64,000 nt of DNA from assembly GCA_022606425.2 (NCBI GenBank), contig JAHDVF020000047.1, positions 1,085,821 to 1,149,820 on the forward strand, read 5' to 3'. The notes beneath the pieces are model-generated. The model did no database searches and was not told the DNA's origin. It saw nothing but the letters and a program-made list of their open reading frames with translations. A program made the translations under genes and the position numbers. The stretch is from Lepidostoma basale (lineage: Eukaryota; Arthropoda; Insecta; Trichoptera; Lepidostomatidae). Positions 32,562 through 44,520 of the stretch are shown here, piece after piece. Numbering within the stretch: position 1 is the first letter of the stretch; each line of letters begins with the position of its first letter.

Positions 32562-35500
32562 GTGAAAGAGTTTTTTTGCCCGTATTGGCAAATTATTATT
32601 GACTTTGCAAAGCGCAATTTTATAGTTTATATTAATCATAATTATTGATATGTGACATTATATTGGTGTTGATATCTATGTTATTGTTATTATTCCATTC
32701 AAATGATCATATTGTCAAAATAATTCATTTTATATAGTGTATGTTGTTGAAGAGAAGTTTTACAGGATAGCAAAAAAAAGTTATTACGGACAATGTGACA
32801 GAAAGATGTTTATTTCATGAGTTGTTAGCTTCTAAGGTCTGCTTTTTATGTGCAATTTTCTTAATGTAAAATCGGTTTTCTCTAATCGGTTGATAGTGTG
32901 TATTATCTTTGTACTAATATTCTGTATGTAAATTGTTGAAGATACATTTTATTATGTTTTGTTTAAATTTATTATACATTTAGTTATCTTTTTTATTATA
33001 ATAACGATGATGTTGTTTCTTCATTGAATAGTTAGTTAATTAAATTGCGTTTTTACTATACTTTTTTCGCATGTGAGTTACTCTGATTTACCCTGGACAA
33101 TATGTGTTGCTGAGAGTAAATGTATTTTTTTTAATTGTTTGTTGAAACTGAACTTACGCATTTATTCAACAGGGTGTGTATTTTATTTAAATAAAAATTG
33201 CTTAATCACACAGGTTTTATTTCTTGAATTTCCTGTGTAAAACAATCTAATATTTACTACTGTCATATTTTATTAATTATCAACTTTTATATTCATTAGA
33301 AAAACATGCATTTAAAAAATTTATACACTCAATTTGTTCTTCAATCTAATGGATAATTTACTTTTAATTTTTTTTTTTAAATGTCACATGTTTATGTTTA
33401 TTTTTTTAAAAAGAGAGAATTTCAAACACGTATTATTGACTTTGTTTCGTTTAAAAAAAACTTAATCAACACATATCCCTAATAGGACAATTATTTCATC
33501 GAATTCTGATTATTTTTACTACATGAACTAATCCTTTCAATAATAATATTTTTTAAATCAGACTAGAGTAATCGCATCAAATAATGATTTTAAAAAAATT
33601 ATATTTGGTCTAGGTTCATTTTATTAAAATAATAGTTTCTTCTATTTTTATCTAATCTTAATGTGTTTTCTTATTTTCCAATGTACATATGCATCTATTA
33701 TTGATTTAACTAGTGTCAATTGTGTGTAGTTTACCCATATAATCGATTTGGTGTTTTTCATCTAATATTAACTTTCCTTATATTTTTGTTAAATGTAATG
33801 TCTAATTCAGGCTCAATTTGTATTAACTTGTATCTCTGAACTGTTTCAAATGTCAATCATCGACTAAGATAACTAATATCATTTATTTCCAGAGATAGTG
33901 TCAATTTAAACACTAACCGTCAGCTCATTTTATGTATGTATTTAAATTATTTTGACATTTTAAGTAAATTAGCACAATGAAACATAATAAATACATTTTA
34001 ATGCCAATTTGAGTTTCTGGTAAAAATAATAATTGTTTTCCATTTTTGCCAAAGAGATTTTATACAAGGTAAAATTATTTTGTTAGCTCTTTTATGGGAG
34101 ATTGGTGGATGGTCATGTTGTCTAAGAATATAAATCATTTAATCAAAATACAAAAATTAATACTATTGCTTGTGCTTTTGTAAATTCATGCCAATTTTAC
34201 AAATGTTTGTGTTTTATGTGTAAACGGTCTTGCCAACTACTTTTTAACACAAATTAATATGTTTTTATTATTATTTTCCCATTATACTTATGGATTTCTC
34301 TAACTCCTGAAGAATGGAGGTGAGCAAAACTAAGTATAATTATCTTTTTTTTTAATATTCAATTCTTTCTGTTCAAATGAGCGATACCAAAATCTTATCA
34401 GATAATTCTTTCGAATCCCAAAAATGATCTGAATAATGGAGGTATACAATGCAGCATTTATTTTATAAAAAGCACAAATCAATCTGGTTTTATTAACATT
34501 TGTATTACTTGTTTTATTTCTCTGTACTTCTACAAATGTATTGTATATAAAAACATATTATACTTACTTGTTTAACTACTTATGTGCTCTTGGAGTAAGT
34601 TTAAAAATTGAAAATATCATATAGTGTTGTTGATTTATGAATTTATGAGTGTTTAAATATTCCCTTGATTGGAGCATTGAAAAAAATAACAAAACAAGAT
34701 TATTTTTTTACATAATATGAGATCAAGTAACATTTTTCACTATTGTGGTACCGTTTTCTTTAAATATACAATTTTGAATTTTCAAAATCCTTTTAGTAAT
34801 TTTTTGTATACACCATCTTTGTTCAAATAAAAGCCTTTTTATACAAAATCATCTTGGTTTGTCGACAGTAATGGTAATATGTATAATAGAAGATTTGATT
34901 GTATACTTTTCCTTCCACAGCGGGCAGTGAGCATCAAGTTTATAGTTTAATATATTGTATATGTAATGCGTGATATAATGAAGGAAGATTTCCATTTCAT
35001 TAACATTTCCATTAAATATGCTTTAGGAACAAAATTTAGTGATTTGGAAATTTTATTTACATAAGTACTTAAGACTCATTACGAGGACCAATATAATAAT
35101 ATTGTTTATTTGAACGATCCACGTATCTTTTGTAATGAAATTACATTTAAATCTGTTTGTTGCTCAGTTACTTGAATGGGAAGGAGACTCTGTTAACTAT
35201 AGAACTAAATAATTAAATGAACTTTTTAATGATGCCATAACAAGTTGTTAAAAACTATTTTAATTACAAATGTATATATTGTTTGAATCACTTGTTTACT
35301 GCTCCGTGTTAATTTGTAAGCATTCATTCTGTGCTGTGAAACAAACTTATTATATATTTTTGTCTAACAAATAATGACGTCCAGTCATTGATGATGGCCA
35401 GTTTATGGCTCCTAGAAAATGATTTTAATTATATCGACAAGCTAGAATGCTGACAATGTGCATAATTTGTTTTAATAATTGTTTATTCATGTAAGTATTA

Positions 35501-35590
35501 CAATTAGTTGTTGCTTCCAATTATTTATGTAATGATTTGAGATATTCAAAAATAAATCATATTTATCAACACTTTTGTTTTTATTTTAGA
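32562..35590 (+). other. TE-poor AT-rich tract, possible long Tpst 3' UTR
   Basis: About 3 kb with no LINE, MITE or SINE fragment that I recognise, in contrast to both sides. No open coding. Several AATAAA signals are spread along it, the last at about 35550 followed by T-rich DNA. Confidence 0.4.
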
Positions 35591-36719
35591 TAATAAATGC
35601 CTAAAATGCTTCTAATATTATGTTTTAAACCATTATTACATACACTGTTATTTTAAAAGAATGGCATAATTCGTCTTGCTAGAAGAATATGAACCCTTTG
35701 TTTGTCGGCACTTTTGCAATTGCTATGCCAAAATAGGTGCGATTTTAGAGAAAGTAATTCAAAAGTTTAATGTATTTTTTAATTTATAAACAGTCTATAA
35801 AATAAATCGTTTAATTTATCAAAATTAAAACAAATACATTTTTATATTTTGTTGGTTCTTTTGAAGAGCAGGTGTTCATAGATGCAGGTGGCATGGATTT
35901 CTGGGCCGAGAGCAACACAAAAACTTACTACTGTAGTTTCCTATGCACGGTATAAAAAAGTGCACAGCTAGCAGCCACCATTCTTACGACCACCGTCAAA
36001 TTTGTAAGCTAAGCAGTGCTATTAATTTAGCTTTATCTCAGTGCGCAAAAAATATTCCCAGCCCAGTCTAGACACTACGAGTAATGTATAATAAATGTAT
36101 GTGATCTAAACAAAACTGATAGACGTCAGACCCAATGTGGCTGACTGTCCACTGTTATTTTTTACGCCGTGCCTATTAACTACAAAGAACAACACTTTTC
36201 TTTTACATTTAATGAAATCTTTTGATTTTATACACGCTTTTTCTATTAAACATTTATACAAATGCAGCACTGACTCATTCCCTCACACTCTGTTTAAAAT
36301 GTATATGATTTTTTTATAAATCATGGCTTCAATCTGTTGGATTTAGCAGTTCTCGCTTGTGTAGTGAAAGCCAAAATATCAGATTTCAGCAACAAAAGGG
36401 TTAAATATAATGATTCTCTGGCAAAGCAAAACTTGTCAAACATATTGGAATATTTCCTTAAAATATACATTTTCTTCCGTGTTATATATTAAATATAAAG
36501 TTTCACATCATTGTTTAAAAATAACAACAAACTAATTTTGTATTATATTATCTGTAGTACTAATAATGAGTAGGTAAAATGTCTACAATGTAGGTTTTAC
36601 GCTAAATTAAATCTATACTTCCCTTCTGTTTTCTTTGACACGAAACTACACAGAAGGAAATAGCTGCCACATTTAATCTGTATTTTAAAAAATACTTTAA
36701 TAAGAAATTTTTATGACAA
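35591..36719. other. Intergenic; nothing recognised
   Basis: AT-rich with a mixed-composition block at 35870-36080. A GAGCAACACAAAA string at about 35912 resembles the CGAGCAACACAAAA block of the LINE 3' UTR at 54530, so part may be an old relative. Confidence 0.35.
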
Positions 36720-36724
36720 CTTAC

Positions 36725-36910
36725 TAACTAACTAACCATCACGCCGTCTCCCCGAAGTGGTAGGCAGAAAGCATGGCACACTTCCCTCCCTTCCTTAATA
36801 TTCATACATCATATCAGGCACACACATTGATTTCTCTGACTCCTCATGTGGCTGACATTCAATATTTAATATATATGATCGTGCCACGTTTTCCTCGGTC
36901 TTCCTCAATG
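36725..36910 (-). mobile_element. RTE-like LINE 3' fragment
   Basis: Starts with a (TAAC)n tail, then CCATCACGCCGTCTCCCCGA and diverged C-terminal coding to the CACGTTTTCCTCGG block (GRPRKTW region). Confidence 0.8.
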
Positions 36911-37797
36911 ATAACCACCAGCTTCATACATATAATCCATATCAGGGTCAGATTCGTAGCCACAAAATAAAAATTAATTATTTTGCTGTCATTCATATTT
37001 ATTTATAATTTTTGTATTAGTTTTGAAGTAATTAAATTACTTATCTGTAAAGTATTGTAAATTTATAAATTTTAGAGAATAAAAAACTAATTGATTTCTT
37101 TTTAAATTTTCTTTTTTACATACATCTAAAAAAATCTACTCATTTGGCTCTAATATATTTTCCCATTATATTTTTAACTAAAAGAGAAATTTGACTTTAA
37201 AAAAGTTTGAATGCTTAGTATAAGAATTTATTTTTTCATCACACCTACAATCGATCGAATTGACGTTGTAATTTGTGCAATATTATTTGAGCAAAATTAA
37301 TAAATAAATACAAAATTTGAATAAACAATAAGGACAAAATGATCGAAAAAAATATATTTTCCTACCGAATAACGATTATTTTCTTATAATGGCAACATTG
37401 GAATAAAATAGAGTAGGGCTGCAACCATCGACATTTAAATTTTGATAAATCGATATATTTAGAATAAACATTCTTGTATTTATTTTTCTTCACATTTTAA
37501 AACACACATAATTTAATTAAACAATGCTTAACAAAATACAAAGAATATATATTTTTTTGATTAATGTGAATGATATAGAAAGAAGTATATTAGTTTTTGA
37601 AAACGGCAACTCTACGTCTTTGAAATTGAATTGAATTGAATATAATCAATGAAGGAAATCATATTATGAATTTAATAAACAATATTAAAATCTGTTCAAC
37701 ATTTCGCTCTCGATCGAAACGCCGTTGATCGAAAATTGTTCTCTGGATATGGATTGAATGTATATGAAATTGAAGCACCAAAATATGAATTATTAAC
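36911..37797. other. Intergenic; possible hAT end
   Basis: AT-rich. TAGGGCTGCAACCATCGA at 37407 resembles a known style of hAT terminus, but no matching partner end or duplication could be placed. Confidence 0.35.
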
Positions 37798-37970
37798 AAA
37801 CAAACAAACCTTCACACCGTTTCCATGCAGAGGTAGGTAAAGAGAATGGATCGTCACACTACACTATCCTGTCCTACACTAGCTTACTCCACATTCATTC
37901 AACGAGTCATACACGCACATCGATTCTTCCGACTTCTAAAATGACCAAAGTTTAAAATTTGAATTATTTA
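37798..37970 (-). mobile_element. RTE-like LINE 3' fragment, (GTTT)n tail
   Basis: A (AAAC)n tail on the left, then CACCGTTTCCATGCAGAGGT and diverged C-terminal coding on the - strand up to the TTTAAAATTTGA block. Confidence 0.75.
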
Positions 37971-39340
37971 ACAATTAATTGTAAAGTAATAAATAACTTT
38001 ATATTTATGGCAAACGTTTATATTTATGACAAATTAGGAATAGGGGAAATAATGTATATGTTGATACTGGTCAGTGATTCTAACTAAGTAATCTATAGGC
38101 GACGCTTTCAATCAGGTAATGGTTCATAGGAAGAATGCGTTAACCGGGGAGGGATTTTTTGGCGCATAAACAATGCCGTCTTGACGTTATAACGTCATTA
38201 TAATATCATTGTCGAAACGGCTCTGGCATAAAACACTTTCTACTTCATGGTTATCGATTACCAATTGTTGTTGCTTGCCTTAATAGTATAGCGAAAATGC
38301 TTAATAGTATACTACCTGGTAGAGTTCCACTGCGCGAATACTGGAAAACCATTAATTTGTCTCTCCATTTCTACAATATGTTTGGGGCAGCTCCTCGGTT
38401 CCATTTGCGAAATCTCGTTCCTCAAATTTAGTATTATTGCCTTTGTGACGTAGAATTGACCAACTTGACTGAAACTCTCATGTTTTTTGTTGCCTTCTCT
38501 TCTATGGTTAAATGCTTAATGTGGAAAGCTGCTCCCATTATCCAAATATCAGTGGGATGCGTATGTATACCTTTACTTATTTTTATATTATTTAATATCA
38601 AGAAAGCTCATATAGTCCAATATTAGATAATCAAGCACATAAATACAGCGTAGATTTAAAAACTAAAATGAAATGTGAATTACTACTTTATCGTGCATGT
38701 TAAAAAAAAAATGTAAATTAAAACAGTAGGTTTCCATCCAAAGAATTGATTTCTCAAACATTACAATGTTTCTTAACCGTTTTAAATTTTAATATATGAT
38801 TCTTCTAATTACAATTTTATATTCCGCTATTTCTTCTCATTTTATTTCTATGTATCGTATGACCGATCCATTCATCAATAGTTTTCTTTTATCTGTCGAA
38901 CAATGTCATACTATGGTATTTATATCCATCTCTCATAAAAATGAACGACAGCATTTTTCAAATAATTATAATTGAACCTATTGTTGTATGTGTAGTTTTG
39001 TAAATTAACTTAATCTGGATAGCAAAGTTCTAATGAATTTTTCATAATAACAATTATTTATTTAAAGTATAAAACATTAGAATAAACTTTATTGAATCTT
39101 AAAACATTGATAATCCGAAATTATTTTTTTAAATGTTATTTGATAAAATAATACGCATGACCCTTTTGAATTTGGTCAAAAAATGTAACAACACTATGTA
39201 TTAAGTTTTTTGAAAAATATTGGTTTAGTATTTTTGATAGCGGCATGCCAAATCTATTAATAAAACGTCGTGAATAATAGGAAAGTAGGAGCCCTACCTA
39301 TTGCCGTAATGTATATAATATCGGTTCTTTGTATCGATTA
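37971..39340. other. Intergenic upstream of domino; no gene seen
   Basis: AT-rich to mixed DNA without repeats I can match. Includes ATGCCGTCTTGACGTTATAA at 38173 in a GC-richer block. No exon supported. Confidence 0.4.
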
Positions 39341-39430
39341 CCGCGTTCCCAACGTTCTCGCGCATGCGCTATTGGCGATGCGAACAAGCCGGCGGCACAG
39401 TATTTTTGTTGGGCGTCTAGATATATAATT
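39341..39430 (+). promoter_or_regulatory. dom: Probable domino core promoter region
   Basis: A compact CpG-containing block contains TCGCGCATGCGC (39358-39369), a perfect NRF1-type palindromic site, directly followed by TATTGGCG (inverted CCAAT). GTATCGATTA at about 39331 resembles a DREF-type site. It lies just before a sequence ending in a strong donor site. Promoter function is inferred from motif and position. Confidence 0.5.
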
Positions 39431-39573
39431 TTATCTTATTTTACGAAGTTTCCGGGTTAAAGTGATGTAAACGAAACTTATTAGATGCTTTATTGAAAAA
39501 TATGTTTTGCAATGGTACAACTCTCAACGCGTGATGGGTGTGCAATGTGTGACAATATTGTGATTACAAAATG
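39431..39573 (+). other. dom: Probable domino 5' UTR exon
   Basis: The donor ATG|GTGAGT at 39573/39574 is a near-perfect splice site, and the next strong acceptor is TTTCTTTTCAG at 42000. The transcription start is unknown; I place it after the NRF1/CCAAT block. The exon contains several short upstream ATGs. The last one, at 39571-39573, continues in frame across the junction as a six-codon uORF that overlaps the main start codon. Confidence 0.45.
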
Positions 39574-40684
39574 GTGAGTTATCCTGTTTGTCGCACAGGA
39601 AATATGGCCGCCGTAGTTGGTACCAATTTGCCGAAATTATGTAAGGAAACGCCACAATGTTTGAGATCGCCTATTTGTGCATTTTATGAAGGCCTCTTAC
39701 GTTTTTCGTACAATAATACTCGAAATAATATTTTTGTTTGTGTACCGATATGTATTTTCATTGTTTACTATGTTTTATTTTTTGACATAAGGTATATATG
39801 ATACATTATTATTTCAAGCCGCTTCTGATGCTAAATGTTGAAAAATATAAGTCTTTATCCCAAGTTTTGCTGTATCTTTAAATTTATTCTTATTTCAATT
39901 CCGGCTGGTAAATCTATTCACAGTAATCATTAGACAATAACACTTTCTTGTTTTATTTGGTACAATAAGTGTTTTTATAAAGACAATAAAAGCTTGTTTT
40001 TTTTATAGTATGATATATTTGGTTAGCTTTTAATTTATTGTCTTTTCACATCGGCTTTTTGATGATATAAATTTCCGTGAGAAATCGGTGTTTAATTATT
40101 TTTATGTGACGTTTAAGATTTGGCGCGTAATTTTTTTGTCTTAACCTCAAAAATGAGCGCCGCGTAAACAACCGCTAACGCCTTAAGATTTGTTGTAAAC
40201 AGTAAAAAAATAATCTTCAGACTAAATTGTGCATAATTTCCTTAATTTATTTTATGTTTGTTTTTGTATCATCGTCCTTTTAACAGCCACTTAATTGAGT
40301 GAGTGAATATCATTTTAAGCATATTTAACTCTGAAGTTAATAATTTTACGTATATTAAACAACAGAATAGAGAGTAAAAGTTTCGTAAATAAAACGTCGG
40401 CGTATGCATTCGAAAATTACTCAAATTGAACAGTGCATTAGTGACTTTTCAAGAATTCAATGTCTGGTGTATATGTTATTATGTACAAACAGCATTCGGA
40501 ACCAGCAAATATCTTCTGGCAATTAAAAAAACAATTGGTTTCACTACTTCCATGGCACACTGTTCTTCCATTTGGTGGGTCTTGGCTCTATTACAAAAAT
40601 CTTGTGGTGGTCGGTATCTGTCACATAATATAATTTTAACAAAAATATTTTTTTTCCCATTCAATGGGATTTAATCATAAACTA
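39574..40684. other. domino 5' intron; no gene seen
   Basis: An ATG-started frame (39571-39801) runs through the donor site and into intron-like T-rich DNA; I do not call it. The remainder, including the 40426-40674 frames, has no recognisable homology. Confidence 0.4.
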
Positions 40685-41677
40685 AATATCAAGCCGTTTC
40701 CCCGAAGGGCAGAACAAATGGACCGCCACACTATTTTTTCTGGCATACTTCTATTGCTCTTCATAATTCATATATTTTGTCATGCACGTTGATCGTCTTC
40801 ACACTGTTCTTTTCCTTGACATTCATACATTGTGTCGTGCTTGCATGTTGATTTCTGTAACTCTTTACGTAGCCAATATTTAATCTTTCCGTTTACACCA
40901 TTAACATATACTTAACCATTCTTTGCTTTCCAAGCTAAGATGGCAGTGCATAATGGTGTTCTTGTGCTGACCCTTATGTATGGAAGTGAAACATGGAACT
41001 GGCAAAAGAAGGATGAAAGTAGAATAAATGCAGTAGAAATGAGATCTCTAAGACGAATGTGTTTCAAATCTGTATATGATAAAGTGACAAATGCAAGTAT
41101 AAGAAGTGAATGTGGTGCGAATGAAAGTGTTATGAACAAAATAATGAAAGAGTCATTAAGATGGTTTGGACACATGGAAAGAATGAGTGAAGACAGAATG
41201 GTAAAGAAGGTATATGTAAACGGCGTGAACGGAGCTAGAAATAGAGGAAGGCCGAGGAAATCGTGGCACGATCAAATCAATCAAATATTGAATGTCGGTC
41301 ACGTGAGGAGTCGGAGAAATCGACGTGCGTGCATTACAAGATGTATGAATGTAGAGGAAGCGAGAGAAGTATGTCAGGACAGAACTGTGTGGCCTTCCAT
41401 TATTTCTGCCTACCCTTCCGGGGAGACGGGGTGATGGTTAGTTAGTTTTTTTTAACAATTCTTTCTTGATTTATTTTTTCCTTGTGTCCTAACCACCTTA
41501 GTGACCCTTTCATTATTTTGTTCATACGCTTTCATTCGCACTCCGTTCACTTATATTTGCATTGGATCTTATTTCTACTGCATTTATTCTTCTTTCATCC
41601 TTTTGTCAGTTTCATGGTTCACTTCCATACATAAGGGTCGGTACAAGAACATCATTGTGCATTGCCATCTTGATTAT
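40685..41677 (-). mobile_element. Old RTE-like LINE fragment, split by a younger one
   Basis: The - strand copy is in two parts, 40685-40925 and 41452-41677, together covering the 3' end through the MAVHNGVL region (TGCATTGCCATCTTG at the right). The + strand copy at 40933-41447 separates them. It is highly diverged with no open frame. Confidence 0.75.
40933..41447 (+). mobile_element. RTE-like LINE, younger 5'-truncated copy
   Basis: A 164-codon open frame (40940-41434) from MAVHNGVLVLTLMYGSETWN to SAYPSGETG, stop, then a TTAGTTAG tail. Very close to the copies at 3068 and 21118. Flanks TAACCATTCTTTGCTT and TAACAATTCTTTCTT look like a diverged target duplication. Confidence 0.88.
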
Positions 41678-42000
41678 GTGATTATCCCCCATTTTATGAA
41701 TAAAAACAAGTGCTTGGTGGTAATCATGGATGTAAATCATTTCATTAGTCATTGATGACTGATCCCAACATCCCAGATACACTGATTGCAAAAAGTTGTG
41801 ATCCTTGAGGATTTAACAATAATTCAAATAGATGTGACTTGAATATTTCTATACATATTTGTTTCCGATTTGTAATTATGTGTTAAAAATTTTAACTAGC
41901 AAATTATATCACTTTTAAAGCTGACTAATGCACAGTTACATTTTGGTAGAATATGATCTAAAATATCTTTAGTAGTGTCTAATTGAATGTTTCTTTTCAG
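41678..42000. other. domino 5' intron end; no gene seen
   Basis: AT-rich intronic DNA ending in a strong polypyrimidine acceptor, TTTCTTTTCAG, at 41990-42000. Confidence 0.5.
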
Positions 42001-42014
42001 ATGTGTAAAATAAC

Positions 42015-42140
42015 ATGAATGAGAAAAATGAATGTGTCAAGCTCGGGTCCACACACACGGCAGCGAGGGAGAGGGATGGGGCCCCCGGCCCGCCGGCGCT
42101 CAGCCGCAGGGCTTCGGTGGGCCCCGCTCCGCTGCACCAG
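42015..42140 (+). CDS. dom: Helicase domino (EP400-like), first coding exon
   Basis: Domino is the SWI2/SNF2 ATPase of the insect Tip60 complex and exchanges H2A variants in chromatin. This exon gives 42 codons, MNEKNECVKLGSTHTAARER to GPAPLHQ, a low-complexity N-terminus opening with MNE like the fly protein. I chose the ATG at 42015 because it is open to the donor GTAACA with the correct phase and has a favourable A at -3. The earlier ATG at 42001 closes after five codons. GC is about 60 percent, against roughly 30 percent around it. Confidence 0.85.
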
Positions 42141-42420
42141 GTAACATTCACCATATTCAATAAGATTCAGGCATACTTTGCGTCCGAGTGTCACTCTGCA
42201 CTTTCTCTACACAATCAATTTACTTGGAAAAGAAAAGTAAATTGACTGTATGGAGGTAAATTTACAATGAATTTGATAACAAAACTATTGAAAAGTTACT
42301 TCCAGTGAGATTCTTATTATCATGAGTAGTATTCAAGACTACATAAAAAAAATATATTTATCTTATCAGGAATGTTCCATGTTATGAAAATTGCATTGTT
42401 TATTGTTTCTTGGGCGATGA
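42141..42420. other. domino intron; nothing recognised
   Basis: AT-rich intronic DNA without repeats I can match. Confidence 0.4.
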
Positions 42421-42702
42421 TGTAAAATTCCATATTAAATGATTAATACGGATGAAAATGTCTGTTTTCTAGTTTACGGGAATGAACTGTTAAATATAAT
42501 AATAAGCATAAATAAACACCAACTGGTTTCGCTCCCACCGGAGAGCTTCATCAGGGTAACAGAATATACTAAACATAAAATCAGAGAACAACATATATTT
42601 AAAAAAATATATATAATGGAGGGAAGAAAGGTGAAAAATATACGTATGAACTGTTTCGTCTTTCTAAGGCATTATCAAATGCGGATTTGATCTGACAAAA
42701 AA
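42421..42702. repeat. 'Family C' arms around a hammerhead-like motif repeat
   Basis: Family C ends (ATTAATACGGATGAAAATGT at about 42441 and GTTTCGTCTTTCTAAGGCAT at 42655) enclose another repeat. On the - strand of 42520-42560 it reads ACC-CTGATGA-A, a hairpin GCTC/GAGC, GAAACCAGTT-GGT. This is the best hammerhead-like core in the window. Confidence 0.7.
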
Positions 42703-42888
42703 TCTTCTTCTTCTTTGCTAGCCTTCTTCCCTCCACTGCTGGATATAGGCCTCTTCCAATTTCCCCCACTCGTCTCTATCCTGCCCCCTTTGTATCCAAG
42801 ATTTTCCAACCTTTTGACAATATCGGTCCATCTCATCAGTGGCCTTCCGACACTTCGCCTATTTTCCCATGGTCCCCAACTGAGTAAA
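42703..42888 (-). mobile_element. 5'-truncated LINE tail with target duplication
   Basis: A 186-bp insertion flanked by the exact duplication CTGACAAAAAA (42692-42702 and 42889-42899). The - strand reads NRRSVGRPLMRWTDIVKRLE and, after a shift, an endonuclease-RT ending; its 3' tail is GAAGAAGAAGA next to the left duplication. Confidence 0.85.
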
Positions 42889-42919
42889 CTGACAAAAAAG
42901 AAGTAATAAAATATCAATA

Positions 42920-43277
42920 CAATAGAACGTCGTTTATCCGGACGTCAGTTAACTGGAAAGTCAATTATCTGGACAAGCCGAGATGACAAAGCAATCTGTA
43001 CCGTGACCTACATGACTACAATCTTGTTAAAAAAAATCTCTGATTATTTTTTCAGTACTATAGAGTAATGTAATGTAAGATTTTTTTATGTACATGTACT
43101 ACATACATACTTGTTTTTGGAGTAAAATTTGTCATAATCAATAAATGAGCTGAGGTAAAAAAAAATCGTTTTACACCTTATTTTGCTAAAAGTATTAGCA
43201 CCTGTTTGATTATCCTGAAAAATCGGTATCCGGAAAACCTCCAGTCCCAAGTAGTCAGGATAAACGACGTTCTACTG
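42920..43277. mobile_element. pogo/Tigger-like MITE, 358 bp
   Basis: Terminal inverted repeats CAATAGAACGTCGTTTATCC (left) and CAGTAGAACGTCGTTTATCC (right, read inward) are flanked by TA on both sides (42918-42919 and 43278-43279), the target duplication of the Tc1/mariner superfamily. No transposase. Confidence 0.87.
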
Positions 43278-43894
43278 TATTTTAAATTCAACTCGCAATT
43301 TTTTGACAATGTTTTGATGAATTTTATTTTACTATTATAAAAAATAAATAAAAAATCTGATAATATTGTCGAATGTATATTTTTTGCCCATAATCAATCT
43401 CAAACTGAACGCTACATTGGATGTTGAGAATTTAGATTGATATCTTATGCCGTAACCATTACACTATAATCTTGAGTTGAACATTGCATTTCACGATTGA
43501 TAGTACACAAATAATTAAGAATAATGGTTTTCTGATGTGGGACTTTGGTTGGCTGTTCATCATAATGTAAATGTTGCATGTTGAGATAATGGCTGGACAG
43601 TTTCCAGCATGCAGTGTAAGCTGTTGACCTAGTGTGTCGCGGCCAAGATCACTCGTGTTGTATTTCACGCGTACAAATTCCATTTTCATTGTCATGCTTC
43701 AGTTTAAGTATTGAAACTCATAAAAAAATTATTACTTTTTTATCTTTGCATATTAAAAAATTGTGTTATTAATCATATCGAAGATATTAAATTTTGCAAT
43801 CTTTTTTGAATAGAGATGATAAAAAAATAATTGATTTAGCTTCTTGTTCTGATTTTACACATTAAAAAAATATGTATGGAAGAAATGTAAGGCA
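43278..43894. other. domino intron; nothing recognised
   Basis: AT-rich intron. A frame on the - strand (43459-43695) has no homology I recognise. Confidence 0.4.
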
Positions 43895-44090
43895 GATGAT
43901 TACATCATAAAATTAAGTCGTGGAAGACCAAGGAAAGCATGGCATTCGAAGTTGGAAAAATTGACAAATGTGCATGTTATGATGTATGAATGTGTAGGAA
44001 GCTACAGAGGTATGTCAGGACAACGCTATGGTGGTCCATCCTCTCTGCCTACCCCTTCGGAGAAACGGCGTGATGGTTAGTTAGTTAAAA
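43895..44090 (+). mobile_element. RTE-like LINE 3' fragment
   Basis: Diverged C-terminal coding (GRPRKAWH block at about 43920) to TACCCCTTCGGAGAAACGG, CGTGATGG and a TTAGTTAGTTA tail. Confidence 0.82.
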
Positions 44091-44520
44091 ATATGTACCT
44101 GTCTAGGTACTCACGTTTTTAGCAGCCGACAGTTCTCACTCAATAGTGTACTGTGGAAATCTTGCATAAAAGTATAGCATATCGCAGAGATAGACAATTC
44201 AAAATATGTCTATTACAAGCATTATATGTAAACACAATCTGTGTTAGGTGAATATGGCATTTACTGAAAGCCTGAAGGTTAATTTATTTTACACAAATGG
44301 AAAGACATAACAAACAAACAACATTTAGGCGACTTGTTTGCACACAAAACAGTTGAAAGTTGACATTTTACAGAACTGACTTAAATATTAAGGAATAACA
44401 CATCTCAGAAGGATCCCGAATATGTCTTGATATATGTATTATAAGTGGGGACCCCATAGGGACAACTTTGGAAATCTGCGGTGCAGGCATACAATAATTT
44501 AGAATTATTTATACTTTCAG
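44091..44520. other. domino intron end; nothing recognised
   Basis: AT-rich intron ending in the acceptor TATACTTTCAG. Confidence 0.45.

Noticed and set aside
39571..39801. 76-codon frame starting at the 5' exon boundary
   Set aside because: It reads straight through a near-perfect donor into T-rich intron and has no homology.
42001..42018. ATG at 42001 as the domino start
   Set aside because: It closes after five codons; the start at 42015 is the one open into the conserved exons.
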